DNA from: Caballeronia telluris
GTDB lineage: Bacteria > Pseudomonadota > Gammaproteobacteria > Burkholderiales > Burkholderiaceae
Assembly: GCF_001544495.1 (NCBI RefSeq)
Contig: NZ_FCNZ02000004.1
Coordinates: 124,001 to 188,000 of the forward strand
Direction: 5' to 3'
Length of the DNA stretch: 64,000 nucleotides
The stretch's first letter is position 1, and each line of letters starts with the position of its first letter. A model generated the notes under the pieces. That model saw nothing but the letters and a program-made list of their open reading frames with translations. It was not told the DNA's origin and did no database searches. Positions 25,572-34,322 of the stretch are shown in pieces. A program made the translations under genes and the position numbers.

Positions 25572-27417
25572 CCCCGCCCGCGCGCAGGACGCCCGCGCGC
25601 ACAAGCGCGTGCCGTGCAGCACGCCGATCGAAGAACACGGCGTGATCGGCAACATGACCACGACGGCGCTCGTCGCTACCGACGGCGCGCTTAACTTCAT
25701 GTGCTATCCGCGCGTCGATTCGCCCACAATCTTCGGCGCGCTGCTCGACGCGGCGCGCGGCGGCCATTTCCGGGTCGCGCCCGCGTTCGAGCGTCCGCGC
25801 GTCAAGCAGATGTACCTGCCGGAAACGAACGTGCTGGTGACGCGTTTCATGTCGCCGGACGCGGTGTGCGAGGTGCTCGACTTCATGCCGCTCACGCGTT
25901 CCGGCGACGATGCGCCGAACTGCGTCGTGCGCGTGGTGCGCTCGGTGTTCGGGCGCATCCCGGTGGCGATGCGCTGCGCGCCGCGCTTCGATTACGCGCG
26001 CACCGCTCACACGGCCGTGCAGCCCGACCCGCACAGCGTGCGCTTCGAGCCGGCGGGCGGCGGCGAGCCGCTCACGCTGCTTTCGACCGTCGCGCTGTCG
26101 ATCGAAGACCACGACGCCTCCGCCCATTTCGAACTCGACCAACACGACAGCGCGTGCTTCGTCTTCGGCGCGGCGTCCGAGCCGCTCGAGCGCGGGCAGC
26201 CGTGCAAGGCCTTGCTCGACGAAACTGTCGCGTTCTGGCGCGCGTGGGCCGCCGAATCGACTTATCGCGGACGTTATCGCGAAGTCGTCCTGCGCTCGGC
26301 GCTGCTGCTCAAGCTGCTGAGTTCGCGCGAGCACGGCGCGATCGTCGCGGCGCCGACGTTCGGCCTGCCGGAGACGCCGCAGGGCGGCCGCCGCTGGGAC
26401 TATCGCTATACGTGGATCCGCGATGCCGCGTTCTCCGTGTACGCCCTCCTGCGCCTCGGCTATACCGGCGAAGCGCAGCATTTCATGCACTGGATCGCCG
26501 AGCGCAACCGGCGCTGCGACTCCGACGGCTCGCTCTCCGTGATGTACGCGGTCGACGGCGAAAAGCCGCCGGAAGAAGCCGCCGCCGACCGGTTGCACGG
26601 CAGCGGCGTCGCGCCGCCGCTCATCGGCAATGCGGCGCGCGACCAGATGCAGCTCGACGTCTACGGCGCGCTGATGGACGCCGTCTACCTGTACAACAAG
26701 TACGGCGAGGCGGTGTCGCACGACGGCTGGCGGCACGTGACGCGCACCGTGAATTACGTCGCCGGACACTGGCACGAGCCGGATCACGGCATCTGGGAAT
26801 TTCGCAACGGCCCGCGCGCCCTGCTGCACTCGCGGCTGATGTGCTGGGTGGCGCTCGATCGCGCGCTGCGCCTCGCGCAAAAACGCTCGCTGCCTGCGCC
26901 GCTCGCGCAATGGTTCGACATGCGCGACCGCATCCACGCGGACATCCACGAGAATTTCTGGAACGACGACCTGCAAAGCTTCGTACAGACGCCCGGTTCC
27001 ACCGTGCTCGACGCGTCCGTGCTGATGATGCCGCTCGTGCGCTTCATCGGGCCGAAGGACGCGCGCTGGCTGTCGACCCTCGATGCGGTCGGCCGCGACC
27101 TGCGCGTCGATCCGCTGATCTTCCGCTACACGCGCGGCGGCGCGCTCGACGGCCTCGACGGCGAGGAAGGCGGCTTTTCCGCCTGCTCGTTCTGGTACGC
27201 GGAAGCGCTCGCGCGGGCGGGACGCGTCGACGAAGGGCGGCTCGTCTTCGAGAAGATGCTTGCCTATTCGAACCACGTGGGGCTTTACTCGGAGGAAGTC
27301 GCGTTGGACGGCGCGTCGCTCGGCAACTTCCCGCAGGCGCTCACGCACCTTGCGCTGATCAGCGCGGCCTTCCAGCTCGACCGCAGTCTCGAAGGCCGTC
27401 ACGCGCCGTGGTCGTGA
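25564..27417 (+). CDS. Glycoside hydrolase family 15 protein (glucoamylase/trehalase-like)
   Basis: The 617-residue protein has the two-part bacterial GH15 layout. An N-terminal beta-sandwich starts IEEHGVIGNMTTTALVATDGALNFMCYPRVDSPTIFGALLD. The (alpha/alpha)6 domain follows with RRWDYRYTWIRDAAF, the catalytic-acid region GIWEFR, and GGFSACSFWYAEALARAGR. Family members hydrolyse alpha-glucosides such as trehalose or maltodextrins, and proximity to glgCA suggests alpha-glucan turnover. No signal peptide is seen, so it is cytoplasmic. It overlaps the SDR by 8 bp and precedes a flavoprotein gene by 31 bp. Confidence 0.9.
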   Translation: MADPARAQDARAHKRVPCSTPIEEHGVIGNMTTTALVATDGALNFMCYPRVDSPTIFGALLDAARGGHFRVAPAFERPRVKQMYLPETNVLVTRFMSPDAVCEVLDFMPLTRSGDDAPNCVVRVVRSVFGRIPVAMRCAPRFDYARTAHTAVQPDPHSVRFEPAGGGEPLTLLSTVALSIEDHDASAHFELDQHDSACFVFGAASEPLERGQPCKALLDETVAFWRAWAAESTYRGRYREVVLRSALLLKLLSSREHGAIVAAPTFGLPETPQGGRRWDYRYTWIRDAAFSVYALLRLGYTGEAQHFMHWIAERNRRCDSDGSLSVMYAVDGEKPPEEAAADRLHGSGVAPPLIGNAARDQMQLDVYGALMDAVYLYNKYGEAVSHDGWRHVTRTVNYVAGHWHEPDHGIWEFRNGPRALLHSRLMCWVALDRALRLAQKRSLPAPLAQWFDMRDRIHADIHENFWNDDLQSFVQTPGSTVLDASVLMMPLVRFIGPKDARWLSTLDAVGRDLRVDPLIFRYTRGGALDGLDGEEGGFSACSFWYAEALARAGRVDEGRLVFEKMLAYSNHVGLYSEEVALDGASLGNFPQALTHLALISAAFQLDRSLEGRHAPWS

Positions 27418-27448
27418 GCGGCGCGTTCAACGCTTCCGAAGGAATCAG

Positions 27449-28897
27449 ATGAAAGAAACTCAAGTGGACGTCGCCGTGATCGGGGCCGGCACGGCGGGCA
27501 TGTCGGCCTTTCGGGCCGCGCGCTCGGCGTGCGGGCGCGCGGTGCTGATCGAATCAGGCGAGTTCGGCACGACCTGCGCGCGCGTCGGCTGCATGCCGTC
27601 GAAGCTGCTGCTCGCGGCGGCGAACGGCTTGCACGACGCCACGGCGCTCGCGCCGCGCGGCATCGACGGCACCGAGTCGCTGCGCGCGAACGGCGCGCGG
27701 GTGCTCGACTACGTACGGCGCGAGCGCGATTACTTCATCGGCGGCATCCTGGAAGAAACCGACTCGTTTCCCGCCGATTCCGTGATTCGCGGACGCGCGC
27801 GGTTCGAATCCTCGGCGGCGGGTCGTCACGTGCTCTCCATCGACGATACGCGGCGCATCGAGGCGAAGAGCGTCGTGATCGCGACGGGCGCCGTCCCGAC
27901 GATCCCCGACGCGTTCAAGGTGTTCGGCGATCGCCTGATCACGAGCGACGACGTGTTCGACCTGAAGACCTTGCCGCAACGCGCGGCCGTGTTCGGCGCC
28001 GGGCCGATCGCGCTGGAACTCGGGCAGGCGTTCGCGCGGCTCGGCGTCGACGTGTTCATGTTCGGCCAGGGCGGGCGCGTGGCGTCGCTCACCGACACGC
28101 CCGTGCGCGACGCGCTCATCGCGGCGCTCTCCAAGGAGTTCTATTTCGATCCGGATGCGAAGGTCGAATCGATGTCGATGCAGGACCGCGTGCCGACGAT
28201 CCGCTTCAAGGCGCTCGACGGCCGCACGCGCACCGAGCAGTTCGACATCGTCCTGGTCGCGACGGGGCGCGCGCCGGACCTGAAGGCGCTCGATTTGGCG
28301 AAAACGGGTATCGAGCTCAACGAGAAAGGCGTGCCGCGATTCGACGAATCGTCGATGCAATGCGGCACGAGCAGCATTTTCATCGCGGGCGATTGCGACG
28401 GCACGCGGCCGTGGCTCTCGGATGCGGCCGACGAAGGCAAGATCGCCGGCGACAACGCCGCGCGCTTTCCCGACGTGCAACCAGTGAAGCGCAAGGTGCC
28501 GTTTGCGCTGGTGTTCTGCGAGCCGCAGGTGGCGATCGTCGGCGCTTCCTACGACGACCTCGACAGGCAGATGACCGTCACCGGCTCGGCGTCGTTCGAA
28601 ACGCAGGGGCGCAGTCGCGTGATGCGGCAGAATCGCGGCGTGCTGCACGTCTACGCCGATGCCAGGACCGGCAAAATGCGCGGCGCGCAGGCGTGCGGCC
28701 CGGCGGTCGAACATCTGGGGCATTTGCTCGCGTGGCTGCTGCAGCTGGACCTGACCGTGGACGAGGCGCTCAAGCTGCCGTTCTACCATCCGGTGGTGGA
28801 AGAAGGATTGCGCACGGCGCTCAAGGACGCGAGCCGCAAGTTCTACGAAGAGCGGTCCGAAACGCCGCCCGCCTTGCCGACTGCTGCGGGATGCTGA
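27449..28897 (+). CDS. Dihydrolipoyl dehydrogenase-like class I flavoprotein disulfide reductase
   Basis: The 482-residue protein has an FAD motif (AVIGAGTAGMSA, residues 9-20), the redox disulfide C43-x4-C48 in TTCARVGCMPSK, a second dinucleotide motif (AVFGAGPIALELGQAF), SIFIAGDCDGTRP near the second FAD site, and the C-terminal HPVVEEGL, equivalent to the catalytic His-Glu pair. It is expected to use NAD(P)H with a disulfide substrate. It is not next to 2-oxoacid dehydrogenase genes, so lipoamide may not be the natural substrate. The redox motif departs from the usual TCLNVGCIPSK. It follows the GH15 gene by 31 bp. Confidence 0.87.
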   Translation: MKETQVDVAVIGAGTAGMSAFRAARSACGRAVLIESGEFGTTCARVGCMPSKLLLAAANGLHDATALAPRGIDGTESLRANGARVLDYVRRERDYFIGGILEETDSFPADSVIRGRARFESSAAGRHVLSIDDTRRIEAKSVVIATGAVPTIPDAFKVFGDRLITSDDVFDLKTLPQRAAVFGAGPIALELGQAFARLGVDVFMFGQGGRVASLTDTPVRDALIAALSKEFYFDPDAKVESMSMQDRVPTIRFKALDGRTRTEQFDIVLVATGRAPDLKALDLAKTGIELNEKGVPRFDESSMQCGTSSIFIAGDCDGTRPWLSDAADEGKIAGDNAARFPDVQPVKRKVPFALVFCEPQVAIVGASYDDLDRQMTVTGSASFETQGRSRVMRQNRGVLHVYADARTGKMRGAQACGPAVEHLGHLLAWLLQLDLTVDEALKLPFYHPVVEEGLRTALKDASRKFYEERSETPPALPTAAGC

Positions 28898-28920
28898 TCG
28901 ATTTGTCGCCGTGAAAACAA

Positions 28921-28948
28921 CAAGGCCGGTTGCGAGCAACCGGCCTTG
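28921..28948 (-). terminator. Perfect hairpin terminator between flavoprotein and small membrane protein genes
   Basis: CAAGGCCGGTTGC (28921-28933) and GCAACCGGCCTTG (28936-28948) form 13-bp perfect arms around GA. On the minus strand the stem is followed by TTGTTTTC, a U-rich tract, making it a good intrinsic terminator for the small membrane protein gene. For the plus-strand gene it lacks a U-run but may still assist. Confidence 0.85.
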
Positions 28949-28972
28949 TCGGATCGAGCGTCGATTCAGCGA

Positions 28973-29320
28973 TCAGATCGCGTATTGCAGCGCGAGATCG
29001 AAGCCCAGCACGACCACCGAGCAGAACAGCCCGAGCAGCAGATTGCTCAGGCGATGCCCGAAATCGTGATGTTTGCTGAGGCCCGCCGCGGCGAGAAACG
29101 CGAGTTCGACGATCACTTGCATGGCAAACACGGCGACCATCAGCGCGAACTCATAGCCCATCGACCTGAAGTTCATGAAGTTGAAGCCGTTGACCGACAC
29201 CCACGACCCCACTCGCCACGCTTCATAGGCCAATAGCAGCAACGGGAAAATGTAGCTCGCCACGTACGTCGGCACCGTGGCGTGGCGCAATTCCATGTTC
29301 AGGTGACGGGTAACTTGCAT
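28973..29320 (-). CDS. Small integral membrane protein of unknown function
   Basis: The 115-residue protein has about three hydrophobic segments (VASYIFPLLLLAY near residue 20, FALMVAVFAMQVIVELAFLAAAG near 60, and LLLGLFCSVVVLGFDLAL near 95). No catalytic motif is visible and I do not recognise the family. It probably sits in the inner membrane. It is monocistronic, ends in the perfect hairpin at 28921-28948, and has a 298-bp upstream gap. Confidence 0.75.
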   Translation of the reverse strand: MQVTRHLNMELRHATVPTYVASYIFPLLLLAYEAWRVGSWVSVNGFNFMNFRSMGYEFALMVAVFAMQVIVELAFLAAAGLSKHHDFGHRLSNLLLGLFCSVVVLGFDLALQYAI

Positions 29321-29618
29321 CGCGTACTCCTTTGTCCATGTCGGCGAAAATGCCGAAGTTCTACGTGCATCCCAAGTTCCGGCTCACGATTCGGATCGCT
29401 AAAAACCTGTGATAGCCAGTGCTGCGTTTTCGGTAGCGCAGAACGTCGTGCTTTCAGAATAGGACAAATTTAAGAAAAGCGAATCATCGTATTCCCGATG
29501 CCTAAGCCGGATAAGCCGCTGCGGTCGTCGTTGTGCAGTGCAACTTAATAAAGCGGTTATAGGAAGCAGGGAAACAGACACGCACGTACGTGCCCGTTTC
29601 CTCCGTTAAACGCACGTT
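29321..29618. other. Intergenic region upstream of the small membrane protein gene
   Basis: About 300 bp without a supported gene. It is somewhat more AT-rich than its surroundings. It should hold the promoter of the small membrane protein gene on the minus strand, but I cannot point to a clean -35/-10 pair. No repeat or RNA motif was recognised. Confidence 0.4.
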
Positions 29619-30506
29619 TCATTCCTTCCCGTATAGCTTGATGATGCCTGAAAAATCGATTCCGCCCAGGCCCTGCTGGCTCATCGACTGGTAAAGCTGC
29701 TGCGCGAGCGCACCCAGAAAAACGGGTTGCTTTGCCTGCCGGGCGGCATCGACGGCGAGACCGAGATCCTTGAGCATCAGGTCCGCACCGAAGCCGCCGG
29801 AATAGCCGCGCGACGCGGGCGCGTTCGGCACGATCCCGGGATAGGGATTACACGTATCCGAACTCCAGCAGCGTCCCGTCGACGTATTCACGATGCTCGC
29901 CAGCTTCTGCGGGTCGATGCCGAGCGACTCGCCGAGTTTCATCGCCTCCGCCACGCCGATCATTGAAATGGCGAGCAGCAGGTTGTTGCACAGCTTCGCG
30001 ATTTGTCCGGTGCCGGTTTCGCCGCAGCGCACCATGTTTTTGCCCATTCCGGCCAATACCGGTTTGAGCGTTTCGAAAAGCGCTTCGTCGGCGCCGACCA
30101 TGAACGTGAGCGTTCCCGCCTGCGCCCCGACGACGCCGCCCGACACCGGCGCATCCGCGAACGGATTGCCGCGCGCGCGTGCCGTCTCGCCGATCATGCG
30201 CGCGGTCGCCGGGTCGATCGTGCTGCTGTCGATGAGCGGCACGCCTGGGCGCACGCCGGCAAGCACGCCGTCGTCCTCGTTCAGGTAGACGGCCTTCACG
30301 TGCGCGGACGCCGGCAGCATCGTGACGACGACTTCACTCGCTTCGGCCACCGCGCGCGGCGACGCCGCGAGCGTCGCGCCGTTCTGCTTCGCTTCGTCGA
30401 GCGCCGCTTCCGACAGATCGAACACCGTCAGCGCGTGACCCGCTTTCAGCAGGTTCGCCGCCATCGGGCCGCCCATGTGTCCCAGTCCTATGAAACCGAT
30501 TTGCAT
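29619..30506 (-). CDS. mmsB: 3-hydroxyisobutyrate dehydrogenase
   Basis: The 295-residue protein oxidises 3-hydroxyisobutyrate to methylmalonate semialdehyde with NAD+ in valine breakdown. It has the N-terminal NAD motif GFIGLGHMGGPMAANL, the substrate-binding DAPVSGGVVGAQAGTLTFMVG, and the catalytic lysine K171 in GQIAKLCNNLLL. The C-terminal GFGADLMLKDLGLAVD is also diagnostic of the beta-hydroxyacid dehydrogenase family. It follows mmsA by 18 bp on the minus strand, and the context makes HIBADH more likely than tartronate semialdehyde reductase. Confidence 0.92.
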   Translation of the reverse strand: MQIGFIGLGHMGGPMAANLLKAGHALTVFDLSEAALDEAKQNGATLAASPRAVAEASEVVVTMLPASAHVKAVYLNEDDGVLAGVRPGVPLIDSSTIDPATARMIGETARARGNPFADAPVSGGVVGAQAGTLTFMVGADEALFETLKPVLAGMGKNMVRCGETGTGQIAKLCNNLLLAISMIGVAEAMKLGESLGIDPQKLASIVNTSTGRCWSSDTCNPYPGIVPNAPASRGYSGGFGADLMLKDLGLAVDAARQAKQPVFLGALAQQLYQSMSQQGLGGIDFSGIIKLYGKE

Positions 30507-30524
30507 CGCTGTCTCCTGATTGTC

Positions 30525-32063
30525 TTATCGCAGCGAAATGGTCGTGTTGACGCCGTCGTTGACCGTCGCGTCATCGAACCAGCGCGCGGTCACGGTCTTC
30601 GTCTGCGTATAAAACTGCACGACCTGCTTGCCGTACGGACCAAGATCGCCGAGTTTCGAGCCGCGCGAACCCGTGAAGCTGAACGACGGCACCGGCACCG
30701 GAATCGGAATGTTGATGCCGACCTGGCCAATATCTATTTCACTCTGGAACTTGCGCGCCGCTGCGCCGCTTTGCGTGAAAAGCCCGACGCCATTGCCCAT
30801 CGGATTGCGGTTGACGAGCGCGATCGCGTCGTCGAGCGTCGCGGCTTCAAGCACGCAGATCACCGGTCCGAAAATCTCGGTCTGGTAGATCGACATGTCG
30901 GTCGTGACGCCGGAGAAGATCGTCGGGCCGATGAAGTTGCCCTTTTCATAGCCCGCAACCGCCACGCCGCGCCCGTCGAGTGACAGCGTCGCGCCTTCGT
31001 CGACACCCTTCTCGATCAGTCCGAGAATCCGCTCCTTCGCGCTGCGCGAGACGACCGGACCGACGTCCGTGTTCGGCTCGGTGCCGCCGTTCACCGTCAA
31101 CCCGCGCGCGCGCTCGACGAGATCCGGCAGCCAGTCCTTCGACGCCCCGACCAGCACCACCACCGACGTCGCCATGCAGCGCTGCCCGGCAGCGCCAAAA
31201 CCGGCGCCGGCGAGTGCGTTGAGCGTCTGCTCCTTGTTGGCGTCCGGCAGCACGACGGCGTGGTTCTTCGCGCCCATCATCGACTGCACGCGCTTGCCGT
31301 GCTGGCTGCCGAGGTTGTAGACGTGCGTGCCGACCGCCGTCGAGCCGACGAACGAAATCGCCTTGATGTCGGGATGCGTGCAGATCGCGTCGACCACTTG
31401 CTTGCCGCCGTGAACGACGTTCAGCACGCCCGGCGGAATGCCCGCCTGCACGGCGAGTTCGACGAGTTCCATCGTCGAAAGCGGGTCCTGCTCGGAAGGC
31501 TTGAGCACGAACGTATTGCCGCAGACGATCGCCATCGGGAACATCCAGAGCGGGATCATCGCGGGGAAGTTGAACGGCGTGATGCCCGCGCAGACGCCGA
31601 TCGGCTGGCGCAGCGTGTACGTATCGACGCCGCCCGCCACGTTCTCCGCGAATTCGCCCTGTTGCAGCGTGCTGATCGAACACGCATGCTCGACGACTTC
31701 GAGCCCGCGGAAGATATCGCCTTCGGCGTCGGGCAGCGTCTTGCCTTGCTCGGCCGTGAGCGTCGCGGCGACGCGTTTCATGTTCTGCCGCACAAGATCC
31801 TGAAACTTGAGCATCAGGCGCATGCGCACGCCGAGCGGCGTCGTGCGCCAGGTCTGAAACGCCTTGTGCGCCGCCGCGACGGCCGCGTTCACTTCGTCCA
31901 CGGTCGCGAACGGCACGCGGCCGATCACTTCCTGCGTCGCGGGATTGACAATGTCGCGCCATTCGGCCGATTTCGATTCGACGAATTCGCCGTCGATCAG
32001 CAGTTTCGCGGTGCGCAGACCTTGCTGTGCGGCCTGCGCCGGATGTTCAGCAGCGATGTTCAC
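30525..32063 (-). CDS. mmsA: Methylmalonate-semialdehyde dehydrogenase (CoA-acylating)
   Basis: The 512-residue aldehyde dehydrogenase converts methylmalonate semialdehyde plus CoA and NAD+ to propionyl-CoA and CO2, the valine (and possibly inositol) pathway. The catalytic Cys is C296 in FGAAGQRCMATSV. The motif CAGITPFNFPAMIPLWMFP and the FVGSTAVGTHVY region are typical of MmsA/IolA. The GTG at 32063 is preferred because AAGGAGG lies 6 bp upstream; the frame is open further upstream but without a ribosome site. It is divergent from a LysR gene and cotranscribed with mmsB. Confidence 0.94.
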   Translation of the reverse strand: MNIAAEHPAQAAQQGLRTAKLLIDGEFVESKSAEWRDIVNPATQEVIGRVPFATVDEVNAAVAAAHKAFQTWRTTPLGVRMRLMLKFQDLVRQNMKRVAATLTAEQGKTLPDAEGDIFRGLEVVEHACSISTLQQGEFAENVAGGVDTYTLRQPIGVCAGITPFNFPAMIPLWMFPMAIVCGNTFVLKPSEQDPLSTMELVELAVQAGIPPGVLNVVHGGKQVVDAICTHPDIKAISFVGSTAVGTHVYNLGSQHGKRVQSMMGAKNHAVVLPDANKEQTLNALAGAGFGAAGQRCMATSVVVLVGASKDWLPDLVERARGLTVNGGTEPNTDVGPVVSRSAKERILGLIEKGVDEGATLSLDGRGVAVAGYEKGNFIGPTIFSGVTTDMSIYQTEIFGPVICVLEAATLDDAIALVNRNPMGNGVGLFTQSGAAARKFQSEIDIGQVGINIPIPVPVPSFSFTGSRGSKLGDLGPYGKQVVQFYTQTKTVTARWFDDATVNDGVNTTISLR

Positions 32064-32255
32064 GTGAGCCTCCTTGGGGCGTGATCGGAGAGAAAACGGC
32101 GGGGATGGATGCGCGAGGCCGCACGCGCTGGCGCGTGGAGGGAAATGGCATGTCGTCTCCGTTTTCGATTTGCCCATCGGTCGGGCGGCGGGTCTGTCTC
32201 ATTGAGTATAGTTATGCAAAAGTCCATCAACCATCGACAAAAATACCCGTCTGAT

Positions 32256-33221
32256 ATGCAGAAAAGCATCAAACTGGATGTTGCCACGCTGAACTGGGAC
32301 GACCTGCGCTATTTCCTCGAAGTCGCCCGCACGCAGCGCGCGAGCGGCGCGGCGAAGCGCCTGGGCGTCGATTCCACGACGGTCGCGCGGCGCGTGCGCG
32401 CGCTGGAGGACGCGCTCGGCACGCTTCTCTTCGACAAATCCCGGAGCGGAGGATTCGTGCTGACGGCTGAGGGCCAGCGGCTGCTCGGCTACGTCGATTC
32501 AATCGAAACCACGGTGCAGTCCGCGACCGAGCAGATCGCCAATACGGGCCACGCGTTGTCGGGGCACGTGCGGGTCGGATCGACGGAAGGTTTTGGATGT
32601 TTTTTCCTCGCGCCGCAACTCGCGCGCTTCCAGGACGCGCATCCGAACATCACGATCGATCTGCTGCCTGTGCCGCATTTCGTGAGCCTGTCGAAACGCG
32701 AGGCCGACATCGCGGTCACGCTGGAACGCCCCGAACAGGGACAGTACGTCTACACGAAACTCTGCGACTACCGGCTGAAGCTCTACGCGACGCCCGGCTA
32801 TCTCGCGCGCCACGCGCCGATCGCTTCGCCCGACGACCTGCGCACGCACCGCTTCGCGAGCTATATCGACGACCTCGCGTTCAGCTACGAACTGCTGTAT
32901 CTGGAGCGCGCGGTGCCGGGCGCGCAGTCGCGCTGGCGCAGCACGAGCGTGATCGCGCAGTATTTCGCGGCGTTGCAGGGCGGCGCGCTCGCGATCCTGC
33001 CGTGCTTCATGGCCGCACAGGACCTGCGGCTCGTGCCCGTGCTGCCCGGCGAGATCGAGGTGACGCGCGCGTTTTATCTGTCGTGCCGGGAAGATTTGCG
33101 CAAGCTCAAGCGCATTACGGCCGTGTGGGACTACTTGCGCGCGGCGGCGGAATCGAATCGCGCGCTGTTGATGGGCGAAAACAATGCGATGGTGTGGAAC
33201 GAAAGCGGGACGCCGCCCTGA
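32256..33221 (+). CDS. LysR-family transcriptional regulator (probable regulator of mmsAB)
   Basis: The 321-residue protein has the LysR helix-turn-helix (GAAKRLGVDSTTVARRVRALEDALGTLLFDKS) and a substrate domain beginning GHVRVGSTEGFGCFFLAPQL. The start at 32256 gives MQKSIKLD. A second in-frame ATG at 32214 gives MQKSINHR, and the DNA around the two starts is nearly repeated; the upstream copy overlaps TATAGT-like promoter sequence, so 32256 is favoured. It is divergent from mmsA with 192 bp between starts and is the likely activator of that operon. Confidence 0.88.
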   Translation: MQKSIKLDVATLNWDDLRYFLEVARTQRASGAAKRLGVDSTTVARRVRALEDALGTLLFDKSRSGGFVLTAEGQRLLGYVDSIETTVQSATEQIANTGHALSGHVRVGSTEGFGCFFLAPQLARFQDAHPNITIDLLPVPHFVSLSKREADIAVTLERPEQGQYVYTKLCDYRLKLYATPGYLARHAPIASPDDLRTHRFASYIDDLAFSYELLYLERAVPGAQSRWRSTSVIAQYFAALQGGALAILPCFMAAQDLRLVPVLPGEIEVTRAFYLSCREDLRKLKRITAVWDYLRAAAESNRALLMGENNAMVWNESGTPP

Positions 33222-33260
33222 CTGGCGCGCCCCGTTTGCGCGTGACGACGGCGCCGCGCT

Positions 33261-33854
33261 TCAGTGCACCGGCGTGACCGCGACCGACACGGCTTCCGTA
33301 TAGGCGAGCGACACCTGTGTGCCCGGCATGACGCCGGCGAGCTTCGCGCGGTCGTGGACCTGCACGTTCAGCAGATTGCCTTGCGGGCCCTTCAACTGCA
33401 CGACGCCGCTCGTCTGATCGACTTTCACGACGTCGGCCATGACTGTCACCGGGGGCGCGGAGCGCGCCATCGACGTGAGGGCGGCGGCCGCGACCGCGCC
33501 GCCCTTCGCCGCACGCCCGAACCGGACGACGACGTCGCGCATCATGCGAACGCGCACTTCGTCGCCGGCATTGAGTTGAGCGAAATACTTAGCATCGGGC
33601 CGCACGGTGATTTTCGTCCGGCCTCCCTGCCTGTCGCCGATCATCACTTCGCGCGTGGTGCGGTTGACCGCCTGGATCGAGCCAACCGTCTCCACGACGC
33701 TCACGCCTTCGACTCCGCCCATCGGCGCGGAGGCGTTGATGGCCGTGGCGGGCAGCGCGGCGGCCGGCGAAGGTGCCGCGAGAGCGATCGACAGGAACGC
33801 GGGCGACAGCGAAATCATCGTGCCGGCGACGATGTTGAAAGCGTTGTTATGCAT
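33261..33854 (-). CDS. Exported protein of unknown function with repeated beta-strand modules
   Basis: The 197-residue protein has an N-terminal signal peptide (MHNNAFNIVAGTMISLSPAF, cleavage near ALAAPS or after). Two similar beta-rich units follow: one around VETVGSIQAVNRTTREVMIGD, the other around MADVVKVDQTSGVVQLKGPQG. Each links a value-setting phrase with a ligand-like strand, as in OB-like or copper-binding periplasmic proteins, but I do not assign a family. The ATG at 33854 was chosen for the signal peptide. It converges with the LysR gene. Confidence 0.7.
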   Translation of the reverse strand: MHNNAFNIVAGTMISLSPAFLSIALAAPSPAAALPATAINASAPMGGVEGVSVVETVGSIQAVNRTTREVMIGDRQGGRTKITVRPDAKYFAQLNAGDEVRVRMMRDVVVRFGRAAKGGAVAAAALTSMARSAPPVTVMADVVKVDQTSGVVQLKGPQGNLLNVQVHDRAKLAGVMPGTQVSLAYTEAVSVAVTPVH

Positions 33855-34322
33855 GTTTCCTGGATACGTCGAAAAAAGTGGCGAAGCGTGCCCGTGGAAA
33901 TCGGTTTGATTGGTTTTCCGAATTTTCTGAAAAGGCGGTCCGAACGCAGTGTGTTTTTCGAGATAGCGTTTGTCAACGGCGGCCGGCCGGACGCGATTAC
34001 CAAGCATTGCAGATCATCCGAAACGGCGCCGCGCAAGGGAAGCCGGACTTCGCCGGTGCGGTTGAAAGCGGTTTCGACGACGCTCGTCACGTCGCGCGCC
34101 GGGGAAGATCGCACGCATCGACCCGGCAAATCCCGCAGCCGGAACAGCGCATTGCCGACTTACTGAGATGCGGCGCTCGCGAGGCCATGCATAATTGCCG
34201 ACCGATTCAAATATCGCCCGCGAGTTGCCGCGGCACCCTTTCCACGACGTGACACTCATTCCGATCAAGCCGACCGCGCAGTCCGCGCGCCAGGCGGCCG
34301 CCTTCACCCGCAAGGTTCACTG
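33855..34322. other. Intergenic region between exported protein and M23 peptidase genes
   Basis: No gene is supported in this 468-bp gap; frames here look like shadows. On the minus strand TTGACA (33976-33971), 17 bp, then CACACT (33953-33948) could be the promoter of the exported protein gene. On the plus strand CATAAT (34190-34195) may be a -10 for the peptidase operon, but no good -35 precedes it. Confidence 0.4.
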
